Of a stretch of 64,000 nt of DNA, positions 1-8,722 are shown piece by piece. The translations under genes were made by a program, and so were the position numbers. Under the pieces are notes generated by a model, which was not told where the DNA came from, searched no databases, and saw only the letters and a program-made list of their open reading frames with translations. How positions within the stretch are numbered: position 1 is the first letter of the stretch; each line of letters begins with the position of its first letter. Source of the stretch: an uncultured Lachnoclostridium sp. (GTDB taxonomy: Bacteria > Bacillota > Clostridia > Lachnospirales > Lachnospiraceae); the NCBI GenBank assembly GCA_930986645.1, contig CAKNJS010000008.1:1-64000 (forward strand), written 5' to 3'.

Positions 1-67
1 ATTCCTTACTGGCTGTAAGGGGTATTAACCATAAATATATTGTAGTAGAAAGAAGGGACGGTATCCT

Positions 68-528
68 ATGGATCAGAAGGAATCTTTTGTTATCAACAAA
101 AATATGCGGGATACTTTCGGAGAGTACCTGAAAGAAAGAGAAAATGCAGCGGCAACAATTGAAAAGTATTTGACTGATATCCGTACATTTTATCGGTATA
201 TAGAAAGAAAATATGGATTTTCAGAATCCGGACAAGAGCTGGAAAAGGGAATGCTGCTCGGCTATAAGGAGTGGCTCTCTGAGAGGTATGCTCTTACCAG
301 CGCCAACTCTATGATTGCTGCACTGAACCAGATTCTGGAGTTTGCAGGTGCAGGTGCGTGGAAATTAAAACGGTTTCGTATACAGAATCAGTGCTTTCGG
401 GCGGAGGAGAGAGAAATGTCGGAGCAGGAATACCATAAGCTTCGCGATACTGCACAGGCGGCAGGTAAACAGCGTCTCGCAATGCTGGTTGAGACGATCG
501 CCTCTACCGGCATACGGGTGAGCTTATT
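68..528 (+). pseudogene. Truncated tyrosine recombinase / phage-type integrase (N-terminal part only)
   Basis: The first ~152 residues read as a site-specific tyrosine recombinase: a SAM-like core-binding domain (residues ~12-95, with the typical TIEKYLTDIRTFYRYI stretch) and the start of the catalytic domain up to STGIRVS, where the first catalytic Arg lies. From about base 525 the frame only reads antisense through the end of the neighbouring MATE gene, so the rest of the catalytic domain (second Arg, His, Tyr) is gone. A good ribosome site (AGAAGGGACGG) precedes the ATG. It cannot be catalytically active. It is probably the scar of a departed element or of a deletion that brought the MATE gene next to it. 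Confidence 0.85.
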
Positions 529-529
529 A

Positions 530-1966
530 TCAGGTAAGCTGCTCCATATGCTTCATTTTTTTCATTTCCCTTGCGATCAGACAGATCGTTACGATGAATG
601 CGATGCTGTCCGCTGCCGGACCGGCAAAGAGAATGCCGTCAAGTCCGAAGAACAGAGGCAGGATGAGCACGAGCGGAATGAGAAAGATGACCTGCCGTGT
701 CATGGAGAGCAGCAGTCCCTTTACCGGTTTCCCGATAGCGGCAAAGAAATTGGAAGAAATAAGCTGCACTCCGTTGAAAATAACCATAAAAAGGAAAATC
801 CTCATAAATCTCACCGAAAATTCAAAGTAAGCCGCATCACCTGTGCCGAACAGGGAGATGATCTGATACGGAAAGAACTGGAAGAGGATAAATCCGATTG
901 CGGAGACACACAGATTTGCTGTGATGGCAAGTTTATAAGTCTTCCGCACTCTGTCATACTGCCGGGCGCCGTAATTGAAACCGATGATCGGCTGGGAACC
1001 CTGAGAGATTCCGATAATGACAGCAAGCAGGATCGCGTTTGTTTTCATCACGATGCCGCAGGCGGCGAGAGGAATTTCTTTCCCGTATACAGACATTGCG
1101 CCGTAGCAGGTCAGTGAATTGTTCAGCACGATCTGCACAAATGTAATCGCAACCTGATTCAGGCTGTTGCTCATTCCGAGAGAAGCAGTCTGCAGGCATT
1201 CCTTTGCTGACAGGCCGATATCTTTTCTTGTCAGTGTTATATTCTTAAATTTTCTTATGTACAGCAGGGCGAAAATAAAGGAAAAGAACTGGCCGATGAT
1301 GGTCGCCCATGCTGCTCCTGCTACTCCCAGATGAAAAATAAAGATAAATACGGGATCAAGGATCGTGTTGATGACGGCTCCGATCAGCATACATACCATG
1401 GAGTATTTCGGGCTGCCGTCAGCACGAGCCAGATTGCTCATACCGTTGGTGACGATAAGAAAGGGCATGCCGAGAGCTGCGATGCGGGAGTAAGTTTCTG
1501 CATAGGGCATGACATCCGGTGTGGCGCCGAAAGCGGTCAGCAGAGGCTGCATGAAAATCTCAATGAGCAGCGCATAGATAACACCGAATACTGCCATCAT
1601 GCAGATCCCGTTTCCTGCAACTTTCTGTGCGATATCTTTTTCACCTGAGCCCAGATGGAGAGAAAATCTCGAGGCACTTCCGATCCCGATCAGGAGCGCG
1701 ATGGCAAGACAGATTGTCGTAAGAGGATAAGCTACATTTGTAGCGGCGTTCCCGAGATAGCCGACACCCTGACCGATGAAAATCTGGTCTACAATATTAT
1801 ATAAAGAACTGACCAGCATTGCGATGATGCTGGGAATGGCAAAGCCTCTCAGGAGCGACGGGATGCTTTTGTATCCGAGGGGATTATCAGCTGTATTCTG
1901 TCTTGCACCTGCATTCTGATTTTGCAGTGTATTTGGATTTTTTGGTGTCTCTGTCAAATCGTTCAC
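530..1966 (-). CDS. MATE-family multidrug/sodium antiporter
   Basis: A 478-residue protein with about 12 hydrophobic segments in two MatE halves. The first half begins near residue 38 with SIPSLLRGFAIPSIIAMLVS and includes NIVDQIFIGQGVG; the second includes GISQGSQPIIGFNYGA, a MATE hallmark. Length and layout are normal for the family, which expels cationic drugs or metabolites using Na+ or H+. Translation starts at GTG (1964-1966) behind AAGAAAG. The 3' end abuts the broken integrase, and the stop codon lies 2-4 bases from the recombinase junction. Substrate cannot be inferred. Confidence 0.93.
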   Translation of the reverse strand: MNDLTETPKNPNTLQNQNAGARQNTADNPLGYKSIPSLLRGFAIPSIIAMLVSSLYNIVDQIFIGQGVGYLGNAATNVAYPLTTICLAIALLIGIGSASRFSLHLGSGEKDIAQKVAGNGICMMAVFGVIYALLIEIFMQPLLTAFGATPDVMPYAETYSRIAALGMPFLIVTNGMSNLARADGSPKYSMVCMLIGAVINTILDPVFIFIFHLGVAGAAWATIIGQFFSFIFALLYIRKFKNITLTRKDIGLSAKECLQTASLGMSNSLNQVAITFVQIVLNNSLTCYGAMSVYGKEIPLAACGIVMKTNAILLAVIIGISQGSQPIIGFNYGARQYDRVRKTYKLAITANLCVSAIGFILFQFFPYQIISLFGTGDAAYFEFSVRFMRIFLFMVIFNGVQLISSNFFAAIGKPVKGLLLSMTRQVIFLIPLVLILPLFFGLDGILFAGPAADSIAFIVTICLIAREMKKMKHMEQLT

Positions 1967-2055
1967 TTCTTTCTTATGAAATTTCGCCCATGTATTATAA
2001 CGCAGATGTCAGGTCTGTGCCAGCATTTTGTGAATTGAGTTTTGAATATCCATAT

Positions 2056-2606
2056 ATGGATATATCTGATCTGAAAAAGCTGAAAAAAGAAGCGGGACTT
2101 ACGAACGCGGAGATTGCAGAACTCTCAGGGATTCCGGTAAGCACTGTCAATAAGATATTCTCAGGTGCAACAAAGAATCCCCGCTATGCTGCAATGCTGG
2201 CGATCGAGCAGGTGCTTACGACAAAGGAAAAGATCCCGTTTACTTATGACAAACTGAAAGAAGAACCGGCTATAGTCAGGGATGCGGCAGTCCCCTATAT
2301 GTATTCTGCCAGAGAGTATAGCGGAGAGGATATTGAAAAGCTGTCGGAATGGTCGCGGGCAGAGCTGATCAACGGGAGATTGTTTCAAAAAGTAATTCAT
2401 CCCACGATTATGTCCGGAAACTGATACAGTATCAGAAAGCCGGTGAGAGAGAGTACTGGATTGCAGATCCGTTTCAGGAGGTGATCTCTGTATTCAATTT
2501 TGAAGATGCAAAGAAAAGCGGGGAATACAGCTATGGGGAAGCGGTGCCATCCGGTGTACTGGAGGGGCTTGAGATCCGGTTCGGGGAGGTGATGGAAGGG
2601 TACTGA
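2056..2606 (+). pseudogene. XRE HTH-Uma2 (DUF820) endonuclease-like gene with internal deletion and frameshift
   Basis: The first frame (2056-2424) gives a Cro/C1-type HTH (MDISDLKKLKKEAGLTNAEI, then GIPVSTVNKIFSG) followed by the opening of a Uma2-type domain (residues ~85-112, ending SRAELINGRLFQK). It then runs into a stop after about ten unrelated residues. The Uma2 C-terminal portion (SSHDYVRKL, QKAGEREYWIADP, GLEIRF) continues in another frame up to 2606. The central ~90 residues of the Uma2 fold, with most catalytic acids, are absent. The junction lies near 2384-2396. XRE-Uma2 fusions are common orphan genes in gut Clostridia; this copy is dead or encodes only an HTH protein. Confidence 0.8.
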
Positions 2607-2624
2607 AAGAGAAGCAGTTGAATA

Positions 2625-2653
2625 TTGACAAATCTCCCAATTAAACTTATTGT
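2625..2653 (+). promoter_or_regulatory. Sigma-A-type promoter for the MutS-like gene
   Basis: TTGACA (2625-2630), a 17-bp spacer and TATTGT (2648-2653). The -35 is a perfect consensus and the -10 matches 4 of 6. It sits between the dead Uma2 gene and the MutS-like gene, whose start codon is 38 bp further on. Confidence 0.55.
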
Positions 2654-2690
2654 ATTAATAGAATGATACAAAATGAAAGGTGGTATTTCT

Positions 2691-4313
2691 ATGCTGTCTG
2701 CGGTGTTGGGCGTTATGGCGGTTTTCCTTTTCCTGCTGGTCATATGGCTGATCTCATATTACAGTATGAAACGGAAAAGAAAAGCATATATTCACGAGAA
2801 GTTCGGAAAGATTCCGAAGATCAGGGAATGGAACGATGCAGTCAAGAATTACTACGATGTGGTAAATGACGGCACAGGTCTGGATGACATTACGTGGAAT
2901 GACCTGTCTATGAATGATGTTTTTCAGAGAGCCGCTCAGTGCGACACATCTCCGGGAGAGGAAATCCTGTATTGGAGATTACGCCGGAACAGGATGTCAC
3001 CGGAAGAGCAGAGGATCTTTGAGGACAGAGTGCGGACATGGGCAGATAATGAAAAAGAAAGAGAAAAGATTGAGGAACTGCTGTGTGATATCGGAAAGAG
3101 CGATTCCTCATATTATCTTCCCGCCTATCTGGACGGGATAGAGTCTTATGTATTCGGACATCAATGGGTATACCGGGTGCTGCAGATCCTGCTGGCGGCT
3201 TCGCTTGTTTTTATACCATTCTATCCGGTCGACTGGTCGCTGATGCCATTTGTGGGAATGTGCGCCGTGAACCTCGGTCTGTATTTCCGGATAAATATGA
3301 AGCATGACCTTGAGCTGTCCCTGATTGGAACAGCGGTAAGCCTTCTTGGAAATGCAAAGCAGATGGCAGCGAGAAAAGAAATCAGAGATTTGTTCCCGGA
3401 ACTTCAGGATGCGCTGTCCGGACTGAAGGGTGTTATACGGGGAGAAAAGATACTCCGGATCAAGAGGGAGGGGGCTCGTACAGGAGATGCGCTGGGTACC
3501 TGCCTTGATTATCTGCTGGGTATTACTTTAATGCAGATCACCACATACAATAAAGTAATGAAACGTCTGATGAACAATGTGGAAAACTATCTGACAGTGT
3601 ACCGCTGTATCGGCGAACTTGATGCGGCGATCAGTACGGCATCATTTCGGAAGTCTCTGCCATGGTGCTGTATTCCGGAGTATACAGACGAGAAGAGACT
3701 GGAAATGACCGAAGTATATCATCCGCTCATAAAAGAGCCGGTGGCAAATGACTTTGCTGTCGAAAAGAGCTGCCTGATCACCGGTTCTAATGCCTCGGGT
3801 AAATCTACATTTATAAAGGCTGCTGCTGTCAATGCAGTACTCGCACAGGCGATCAATACGTGTGCGGCAAAGCGCTTTGTAATGCCGCCGGCTGAAGTAA
3901 TCACGTCTATGGCTGTGAGAGACGACCTGATGGCAGGCGAGAGCTATTTTATCCGTGAGATCAGATATCTGAAGCGTATTCTTGACAGTATTACAGAGGA
4001 GCGGGTAACTATCTGTGCTATTGATGAGATCCTGAGAGGAACAAATACCGGCGAGCGTATCCGGGCGTCAAGGGCAATCCTTGAATATCTCAGAGATAAG
4101 AACTGTATTGCGCTTGTGGCTACACATGATAAAGAACTGACGGAGCTTCTCGGCAGCGATTATCTGAATTATCATTTCAGTGAGGAAATTGGAGAAGATG
4201 ATATCGCGTTCAGCTATAAGATCATGGAAGGGCCGGCGACATCGCAGAATGCAGTGAAGCTGCTGGAGTTCGCGGGATTCCCGAAAGAGATTATAGAAGC
4301 GGCGCAGGAATAA
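2691..4313 (+). CDS. Membrane-anchored MutS-family ATPase
   Basis: A 540-residue protein. An N-terminal transmembrane segment (residues ~3-25) precedes a helical region, a second hydrophobic hairpin lies near residues 165-200, and the C-terminal half is a MutS domain-V ATPase. Walker A is GSNASGKST at residues 365-373, Walker B is ICAIDE ending at Glu446, followed by the RGTNTGER signature and a switch His (ALVATHDKEL). The mismatch-recognition domain (Phe-x-Glu) is absent, so this is not MutS1. It belongs with MutS-like membrane ATPases of unknown role found in Firmicutes. ATG 2691 is preferred over 2673 because AAAGGTGG lies 8 bases before it. Confidence 0.85.
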   Translation: MLSAVLGVMAVFLFLLVIWLISYYSMKRKRKAYIHEKFGKIPKIREWNDAVKNYYDVVNDGTGLDDITWNDLSMNDVFQRAAQCDTSPGEEILYWRLRRNRMSPEEQRIFEDRVRTWADNEKEREKIEELLCDIGKSDSSYYLPAYLDGIESYVFGHQWVYRVLQILLAASLVFIPFYPVDWSLMPFVGMCAVNLGLYFRINMKHDLELSLIGTAVSLLGNAKQMAARKEIRDLFPELQDALSGLKGVIRGEKILRIKREGARTGDALGTCLDYLLGITLMQITTYNKVMKRLMNNVENYLTVYRCIGELDAAISTASFRKSLPWCCIPEYTDEKRLEMTEVYHPLIKEPVANDFAVEKSCLITGSNASGKSTFIKAAAVNAVLAQAINTCAAKRFVMPPAEVITSMAVRDDLMAGESYFIREIRYLKRILDSITEERVTICAIDEILRGTNTGERIRASRAILEYLRDKNCIALVATHDKELTELLGSDYLNYHFSEEIGEDDIAFSYKIMEGPATSQNAVKLLEFAGFPKEIIEAAQE

Positions 4314-4321
4314 AAGTTATA

Positions 4322-4371
4322 AAAGGATATGATGCAGGAGCTGCTAAATCAGTTCAGGCATCATATCCTTT
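4322..4371 (-). terminator. Convergent hairpin terminator overlapping the lysR 3' end
   Basis: A perfect 14-bp inverted repeat (AAAGGATATGATGC at 4322-4335 and its complement at 4358-4371) with a 22-base loop that contains the lysR stop codon. On the minus strand the stem is followed by TTTTATAACTTTTA, a fair U-tract; on the plus strand it follows the MutS-like stop by 8 bases but lacks a clear U-run. Confidence 0.6.
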
Positions 4372-5219
4372 GTCAGTTTCAGGAATTTCAGAGCGGCCGG
4401 CGTCAGATCCTTTTTGGACTTCATAGCAACTCCAAGGGTTCGGGAGCAGAAAGGTTTCAGAGGATAAGCCGACACATGGGACTCAAAGTTGTGGCAGGTA
4501 AGACCCGGAAGAATACTGATCCCCAGCTTATTTTCAATCATGGAGATGATCGCATGGTCATCTTTTGATGTGAAGTCGATATTCGGTTTGACACCGGAAC
4601 TGCTCAGCGCATGATGAACATCGTAATCCGTCCCCATGGCAGAGATGACAAAATGCTGCCCTTCAAACTTTTCTATGGGAAAGATTCCGCCTTCCGGAGC
4701 CGGATAATCGAGGGGAACAACTGCATAAAGAGGATCCTCATACAGAGATATCCAGTCAAGAGATTTCGTATTTCTTTTGCTGACGAACCCAAAATCGACA
4801 AGATCGGATTCAATCCAGTTTACAATATCGTCTGTGCCTCCTTCCATCAATTTGATCTTGATACTCGGATGGTTCTGCTGGAAGACATGTATGATTTTCG
4901 GGAGCCAGTGGATAGAAATACTGGAAAATGTTGCAATCACGAGCTGTCCTTTTTCGAGTCCGTTTATCTCGCTGATCATCTGTTCGAGATGTTCGGTCAT
5001 GGCGAGGAGAGAACGTACGCCGGGAAGGATCATCTTCGCATTTCCGGTAAGCTTCACTCCCTGTTTAGATCGTATAAATAAAGAAAAACCTATTTCGTCC
5101 TCCAGTGATTTCAGAAGATGGCTTACGCCGGATTGAGTGTATCCCATACGGTCGCCTGTTTTTGTGAAATTTTCTGTTTCCGCCACATCTGCAAACAATA
5201 GAAGTTTCTTAATATCCAT
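4344..5219 (-). CDS. LysR-family transcriptional regulator, divergent from the prd operon
   Basis: A 291-residue protein of normal LysR length. The winged HTH covers residues 1-60 (MDIKKLLLFADVAETENFTK, then YTQSGVSHLLKSLEDEIGFSLF), followed by a periplasmic-binding-protein-like effector domain from about residue 90. The ATG at 5217-5219 follows GGAGGAGGA. It is transcribed away from prdC with about 270 bp between, the usual layout for a LysR protein controlling its neighbour. In Clostridioides difficile the prd genes are controlled by the sigma-54 activator PrdR, which is not seen here. Inference: this LysR protein senses proline or a related amino acid and controls the prd genes. Confidence 0.9.
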   Translation of the reverse strand: MDIKKLLLFADVAETENFTKTGDRMGYTQSGVSHLLKSLEDEIGFSLFIRSKQGVKLTGNAKMILPGVRSLLAMTEHLEQMISEINGLEKGQLVIATFSSISIHWLPKIIHVFQQNHPSIKIKLMEGGTDDIVNWIESDLVDFGFVSKRNTKSLDWISLYEDPLYAVVPLDYPAPEGGIFPIEKFEGQHFVISAMGTDYDVHHALSSSGVKPNIDFTSKDDHAIISMIENKLGISILPGLTCHNFESHVSAYPLKPFCSRTLGVAMKSKKDLTPAALKFLKLTKDMMPELI

Positions 5220-5280
5220 TGATCCTCCTCCTGTTCTTGTCCGCCCGCGACTATATTGTGTGCATTGTTTAAATAAAGAA

Positions 5281-5320
5281 AAAGACGTCGGGGACGGCCC
5301 TGACGTCTTTGTCATTTTTT
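5281..5320. terminator. Strong hairpin in the lysR-prdC intergenic region
   Basis: AAAGACGTC (5281-5289) pairs with GACGTCTTT (5302-5310), extended by a G-U pair and GGG/CCC, giving a 13-bp stem with a short loop. Plus-strand flank is GTCATTTTTT; minus-strand flank is TTCTTTATTT. It could stop antisense transcription in either direction, or act as a leader attenuator for lysR if that promoter lies upstream of it. Confidence 0.6.
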
Positions 5321-5401
5321 AATAATAACTGATATCTATTAATATTTTATAAAGTATAGACATCGGAACCGGTTCTGTCAATAGATTCTATGATGAGAAA
5401 C

Positions 5402-5457
5402 TGTCATGACAAAAGCAGTAAACGTCATTTTACTTTTGACGGAGACGCGCATATAAT
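5402..5457 (+). promoter_or_regulatory. Probable prd operon promoter with inverted-repeat operator candidates
   Basis: TATAAT at 5452-5457 with TTTACT 17 bp upstream (5429-5434) forms a plausible sigma-A promoter. Two inverted repeats flank or overlap it: the perfect palindrome TGTCATGACA (5402-5411) and CGTCA-N9-TGACG (5423-5441). The second overlaps the -35 and resembles a LysR-type dyad. No -24/-12 sigma-54 promoter was seen. Confidence 0.45.
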
Positions 5458-5489
5458 CAGAGGCAAACATACGGAAAGGAAGTGATCTG

Positions 5490-6788
5490 GTGAAGCGAAT
5501 ATTTCGCTTTCCTTTAAAACAGAATATCGGTGCAAAGGCTGCCCCAACAGTTGTCGAAGGTGACAAAATTGTTCGCGGGCAGCTTATTGCTTCTGTCGGA
5601 GAAAGTGAGCTTGGAGCAAATCTGTTTTCCAGTGTGAGCGGAAGTGTCACGGGGATTGATGAAAATGAAATCCGTGTGCAAGCCGACGAAGTGCAGCCTG
5701 CCGAATATAGAAAGCTGTCGGGAAGCGATCCTTTGGAACTGATCAGAGAAGCCGGGATCGTCGGCCTTGGCGGCGCAGGATTTCCTGCATACTATAAACT
5801 TAAAGCTCCATTTAAAACAGATGGAATTGTGATCGTCAATGCCGCGGAGTGTGAGCCGATCCTTGGACATAATATAGCGGCAATTGAAAAGAATCCGCAG
5901 AAACTGATACGGGGACTGCAGATTGTCATGGATATCGTACATTCATCAAAAGGCGTCGTAGCAATTAAAGAAGTGCATTCTCAGGCAGTTGAAAAACTGC
6001 GGGAAACACTGGACGATGACAGAATAAGGATCGCGCTTTTACCTGATATGTATCCGATGGGAGAAGAGAGAGCTGTTATAAGAGAAGTGACAGGTACGCT
6101 GCTCGGTGTAGATACACTTCCTCTTGATGCTGATGCGATCGTAGTTAATACTGAAACGGCCTGCCGGATAGAGGAAGCTGTAGATTCGAAAAAACCTCTT
6201 ATTGAAAAGGATATGACTGTTGCGGGAAAGCTGAGAGGAAATACAGATCTGATCCGAATCTTTGAGAATGTTCCTATCGGGATGAGCGTACGTGACGTCT
6301 TTGATATGGCAGGAGGGCTTGCGGACGAATATGGTGAAATCATTATGGGCGGTCCTTTTACCGGAAAGCGTGTACAGCTCGATGATCCGGTCATAAAGAC
6401 TACGGGCGGTCTGATCGCAGCGGAATGCTTTATGAAAGGGCCGGAGAAACTGGGGCTTCTGGTCTGTGCGTGCGGAGCAGGCAGGGAACGGCTGGAGGAG
6501 ATTGCGAAGAGTATGGGATCCGAGGCTGCCGGCGTAGAGTACTGCAAGCAGGCACACAGGGTAAAGAACAGCCTGAAATGTGAAAATCCGGGAAAATGTC
6601 CGGGACAGGTACAGAAAGTCATGGCACTTAAAAAAGCAGGCGCGCAGGCTCTTCTGATCAGCAACTGTACAGATTGTACCAACACTGTGATGTCGTGTGC
6701 TCCGAAACTGGGATTACCGGTCTATCATTGTACGGACGGCGCACTCCGGGCAGTGAACCATAAACTGATCCGGAAGATCCACACATAG
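5490..6788 (+). CDS. prdC: PrdC, RnfC-like electron-transfer protein of proline reductase
   Basis: A 432-residue RnfC-like protein. An N-terminal biotinyl/barrel-like region (KQNIGAKAAPTVVEGDKIVRG) is followed by a nucleotide/flavin-binding core (GLGGAGFPAYYKL, near residue 90) and a Cys-rich C-terminal part (VCACGAG at residues 325-331, then CKQAH, CENPGKC, SNCTDCTNTVMSC). PrdC is thought to pass electrons from NADH to PrdAB. Some clostridial PrdC proteins carry selenocysteine; here the C-terminal CxC is encoded by TGT-GCG-TGC, so no Sec is needed. GTG start behind GGAAAGGA. It is the first gene of the operon. Confidence 0.9.
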   Translation: MKRIFRFPLKQNIGAKAAPTVVEGDKIVRGQLIASVGESELGANLFSSVSGSVTGIDENEIRVQADEVQPAEYRKLSGSDPLELIREAGIVGLGGAGFPAYYKLKAPFKTDGIVIVNAAECEPILGHNIAAIEKNPQKLIRGLQIVMDIVHSSKGVVAIKEVHSQAVEKLRETLDDDRIRIALLPDMYPMGEERAVIREVTGTLLGVDTLPLDADAIVVNTETACRIEEAVDSKKPLIEKDMTVAGKLRGNTDLIRIFENVPIGMSVRDVFDMAGGLADEYGEIIMGGPFTGKRVQLDDPVIKTTGGLIAAECFMKGPEKLGLLVCACGAGRERLEEIAKSMGSEAAGVEYCKQAHRVKNSLKCENPGKCPGQVQKVMALKKAGAQALLISNCTDCTNTVMSCAPKLGLPVYHCTDGALRAVNHKLIRKIHT

Positions 6789-6867
6789 GTAAAATACCAG
6801 CGGTACGATCAGAAGAACAGCAGATACATATAACAGAAAGATAGAAAAGAAGAATGGAGGAAATGAG

Positions 6868-8721
6868 ATGTCAATTACAAAGGAAACACTGAAACAGCAT
6901 TTGAAAGATCCGGCGATCTTCTGCTGCAGGAGACAGAAAGGGCTGGTGATCAGCGCGGCAGATTTGGAAGATCCGTCACTGTTTGACGATATGGAGGAGG
7001 CCGGTCTTCTGAAACTGAGTGATGACGGCCTGAAGATCGAGCAGGTGATCGGTTCCACACTTGTATGCGATGTGGAAGCCCTGACCCCTATTACCAAAGA
7101 TATGGTCGACAAAGTAAATGAAGTAACAGAAACAGCTTCAAAGGAGGCGGATAAAGTGGAAGAGGGATCTGCACCTGCAGAAGGGAAGACAGATGCTCCC
7201 GCAGGTCCGGTTCCGCAGGTCAAAGCAGTACAAGGAGGAAACGGCATGATACATATTGAGATCGGAAAAGCAGAAAAACTGGAACATTTGAGCATGGATA
7301 TCCCTGTGTTTTCAGGCCCGGGTGCAGCGGCACCTGTATGTACAGGCGGAGAAACTGCGGGAGCAGCAGACTCTTCCGCAGTTCCGGATGAAGAAAAGGC
7401 CGGTGAAAAGAAAGTCATCCGTACCCTTATCAAGAAACATATCCGTATTACGGACGCGGAGATCGGGACAGAGACTTCCATTAAAGACGGAAAGATTACG
7501 ATTGATAAAAATATTATCGAAAAAGCGCTTAAGGAAGATCCTCTGTGCAAGAAGATCGAACTCGATGTGATCAAACCGGATAACAGGCACATTTACACAG
7601 AGACCATCATGGATATCTGCCCGATCGCGACAAAAGTTGAAGGCGAACTTGGAAGCGGCGTGACAAAAGTGGCAGACGGCGTTGTATTCATGCTGACAGG
7701 CGTGGATGAGGATGGTGTACAGATCCATGAGTTCGGCTCCTCAGAAGGTTATCTGGACGAAAAAATGTATTTCGGTCATCCGGGATGCGCAGATGAGAAT
7801 GATATTATCATCCGCTGCAATGTTGTGATCGAGAAGAAGACCGGAATGACACGGCCGGGTCCGTTTGCGGCACATAAGTGTCAGGATTATATTATTCAGG
7901 CAGTCCGCGACGAACTGAAGAAATATGACGGTGAAGTAGTGCGTGAGGAAGTGTGTGAAGACGTCCGCAGACCGGGTAACCCGAGAGTCGTGCTTGTAAA
8001 AGAGATTATGGGACAGGGAGCCATGCATGACAATGTGATCTGTCCGACAGAACCCTGCGGTATTCTGGGCGGGCAGAAAAACGTGGACTGCGGAAACGTG
8101 CCTATCATCCTGACTCCGAATCAGGTGCGTGACGGCTCTATCCATGCATTGACCTGCATCGGACCTGCCACCAAAGAGATGACCAGACACTATATCCGGG
8201 AACCTCTTGTAGAGGGGCTCGCGGCGGACAGTGAAATGGATCTTGTAGGAGTTGTTTTCGTCGGTTCGCCTCAGGTGAATGATGAGAAGATGTGGGTTTC
8301 CGAAAGGCTGGGATCTCTTCTGGAGTCTCTGGATATTGACGGCTGTATCATTACAACAGAAGGCTTCGGAAATAACCATATTGATTTTATCCAGCATATC
8401 GGACAGGCGGGAAAACGAGGCATTCCTGTGGTAGGCGTCTCATTCTGTGCTTATCAGGGCCAGCTTGTAGTAGGAAATAAATATGCTGACGCCATGATCG
8501 AAGAAAATATGGACAAAGGCGGTTTTGAGAACAATGTAGCTGGCTGTTCCTGTGTTACAAAAGAGGTGGCGGCAAGAGCGATCCAGATGCTGAAGAACAA
8601 GATGGCCGGAGTTGAGATCAAGCCCGCGCCGAAGAAGTGGGACAATGAAGTTGTTAACAATAACAACAGGCTGCTTGGACTTCCGGATACTGAGCTGTTA
8701 GACTCCGGGACAATGCACTGA
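6868..8721 (+). CDS. prdA: D-proline reductase proprotein PrdA
   Basis: A 617-residue precursor. In characterised PrdA the chain self-cleaves before a Cys that becomes the catalytic pyruvoyl group, giving ~45 kDa and ~23 kDa subunits. The matching site here is HALT-CIGP with Cys430 (codon 8155-8157), which fits the expected sizes. Residues ~85-190 form a low-complexity Glu/Ala/Pro-rich linker. The C-terminal part contains the conserved VGVVFVGSPQVNDEK and GFGNNHIDFIQHIGQAGKRG. With PrdB it reductively cleaves D-proline to 5-aminovalerate. ATG follows GGAGG (GAATGGAGGAAATGAG). A 79-bp gap separates it from prdC. Confidence 0.95.
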   Translation: MSITKETLKQHLKDPAIFCCRRQKGLVISAADLEDPSLFDDMEEAGLLKLSDDGLKIEQVIGSTLVCDVEALTPITKDMVDKVNEVTETASKEADKVEEGSAPAEGKTDAPAGPVPQVKAVQGGNGMIHIEIGKAEKLEHLSMDIPVFSGPGAAAPVCTGGETAGAADSSAVPDEEKAGEKKVIRTLIKKHIRITDAEIGTETSIKDGKITIDKNIIEKALKEDPLCKKIELDVIKPDNRHIYTETIMDICPIATKVEGELGSGVTKVADGVVFMLTGVDEDGVQIHEFGSSEGYLDEKMYFGHPGCADENDIIIRCNVVIEKKTGMTRPGPFAAHKCQDYIIQAVRDELKKYDGEVVREEVCEDVRRPGNPRVVLVKEIMGQGAMHDNVICPTEPCGILGGQKNVDCGNVPIILTPNQVRDGSIHALTCIGPATKEMTRHYIREPLVEGLAADSEMDLVGVVFVGSPQVNDEKMWVSERLGSLLESLDIDGCIITTEGFGNNHIDFIQHIGQAGKRGIPVVGVSFCAYQGQLVVGNKYADAMIEENMDKGGFENNVAGCSCVTKEVAARAIQMLKNKMAGVEIKPAPKKWDNEVVNNNNRLLGLPDTELLDSGTMH

Positions 8722-8722
8722 T

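Noticed and set aside
528-1117. Integrase frame continuing to 1117
   Set aside because: Beyond ~528 it is antisense to the intact MATE gene and has no recombinase features.
6465-6473. PrdC as a selenoprotein
   Set aside because: The CxC is encoded by TGT-GCG-TGC and no in-frame TGA occurs in the gene.
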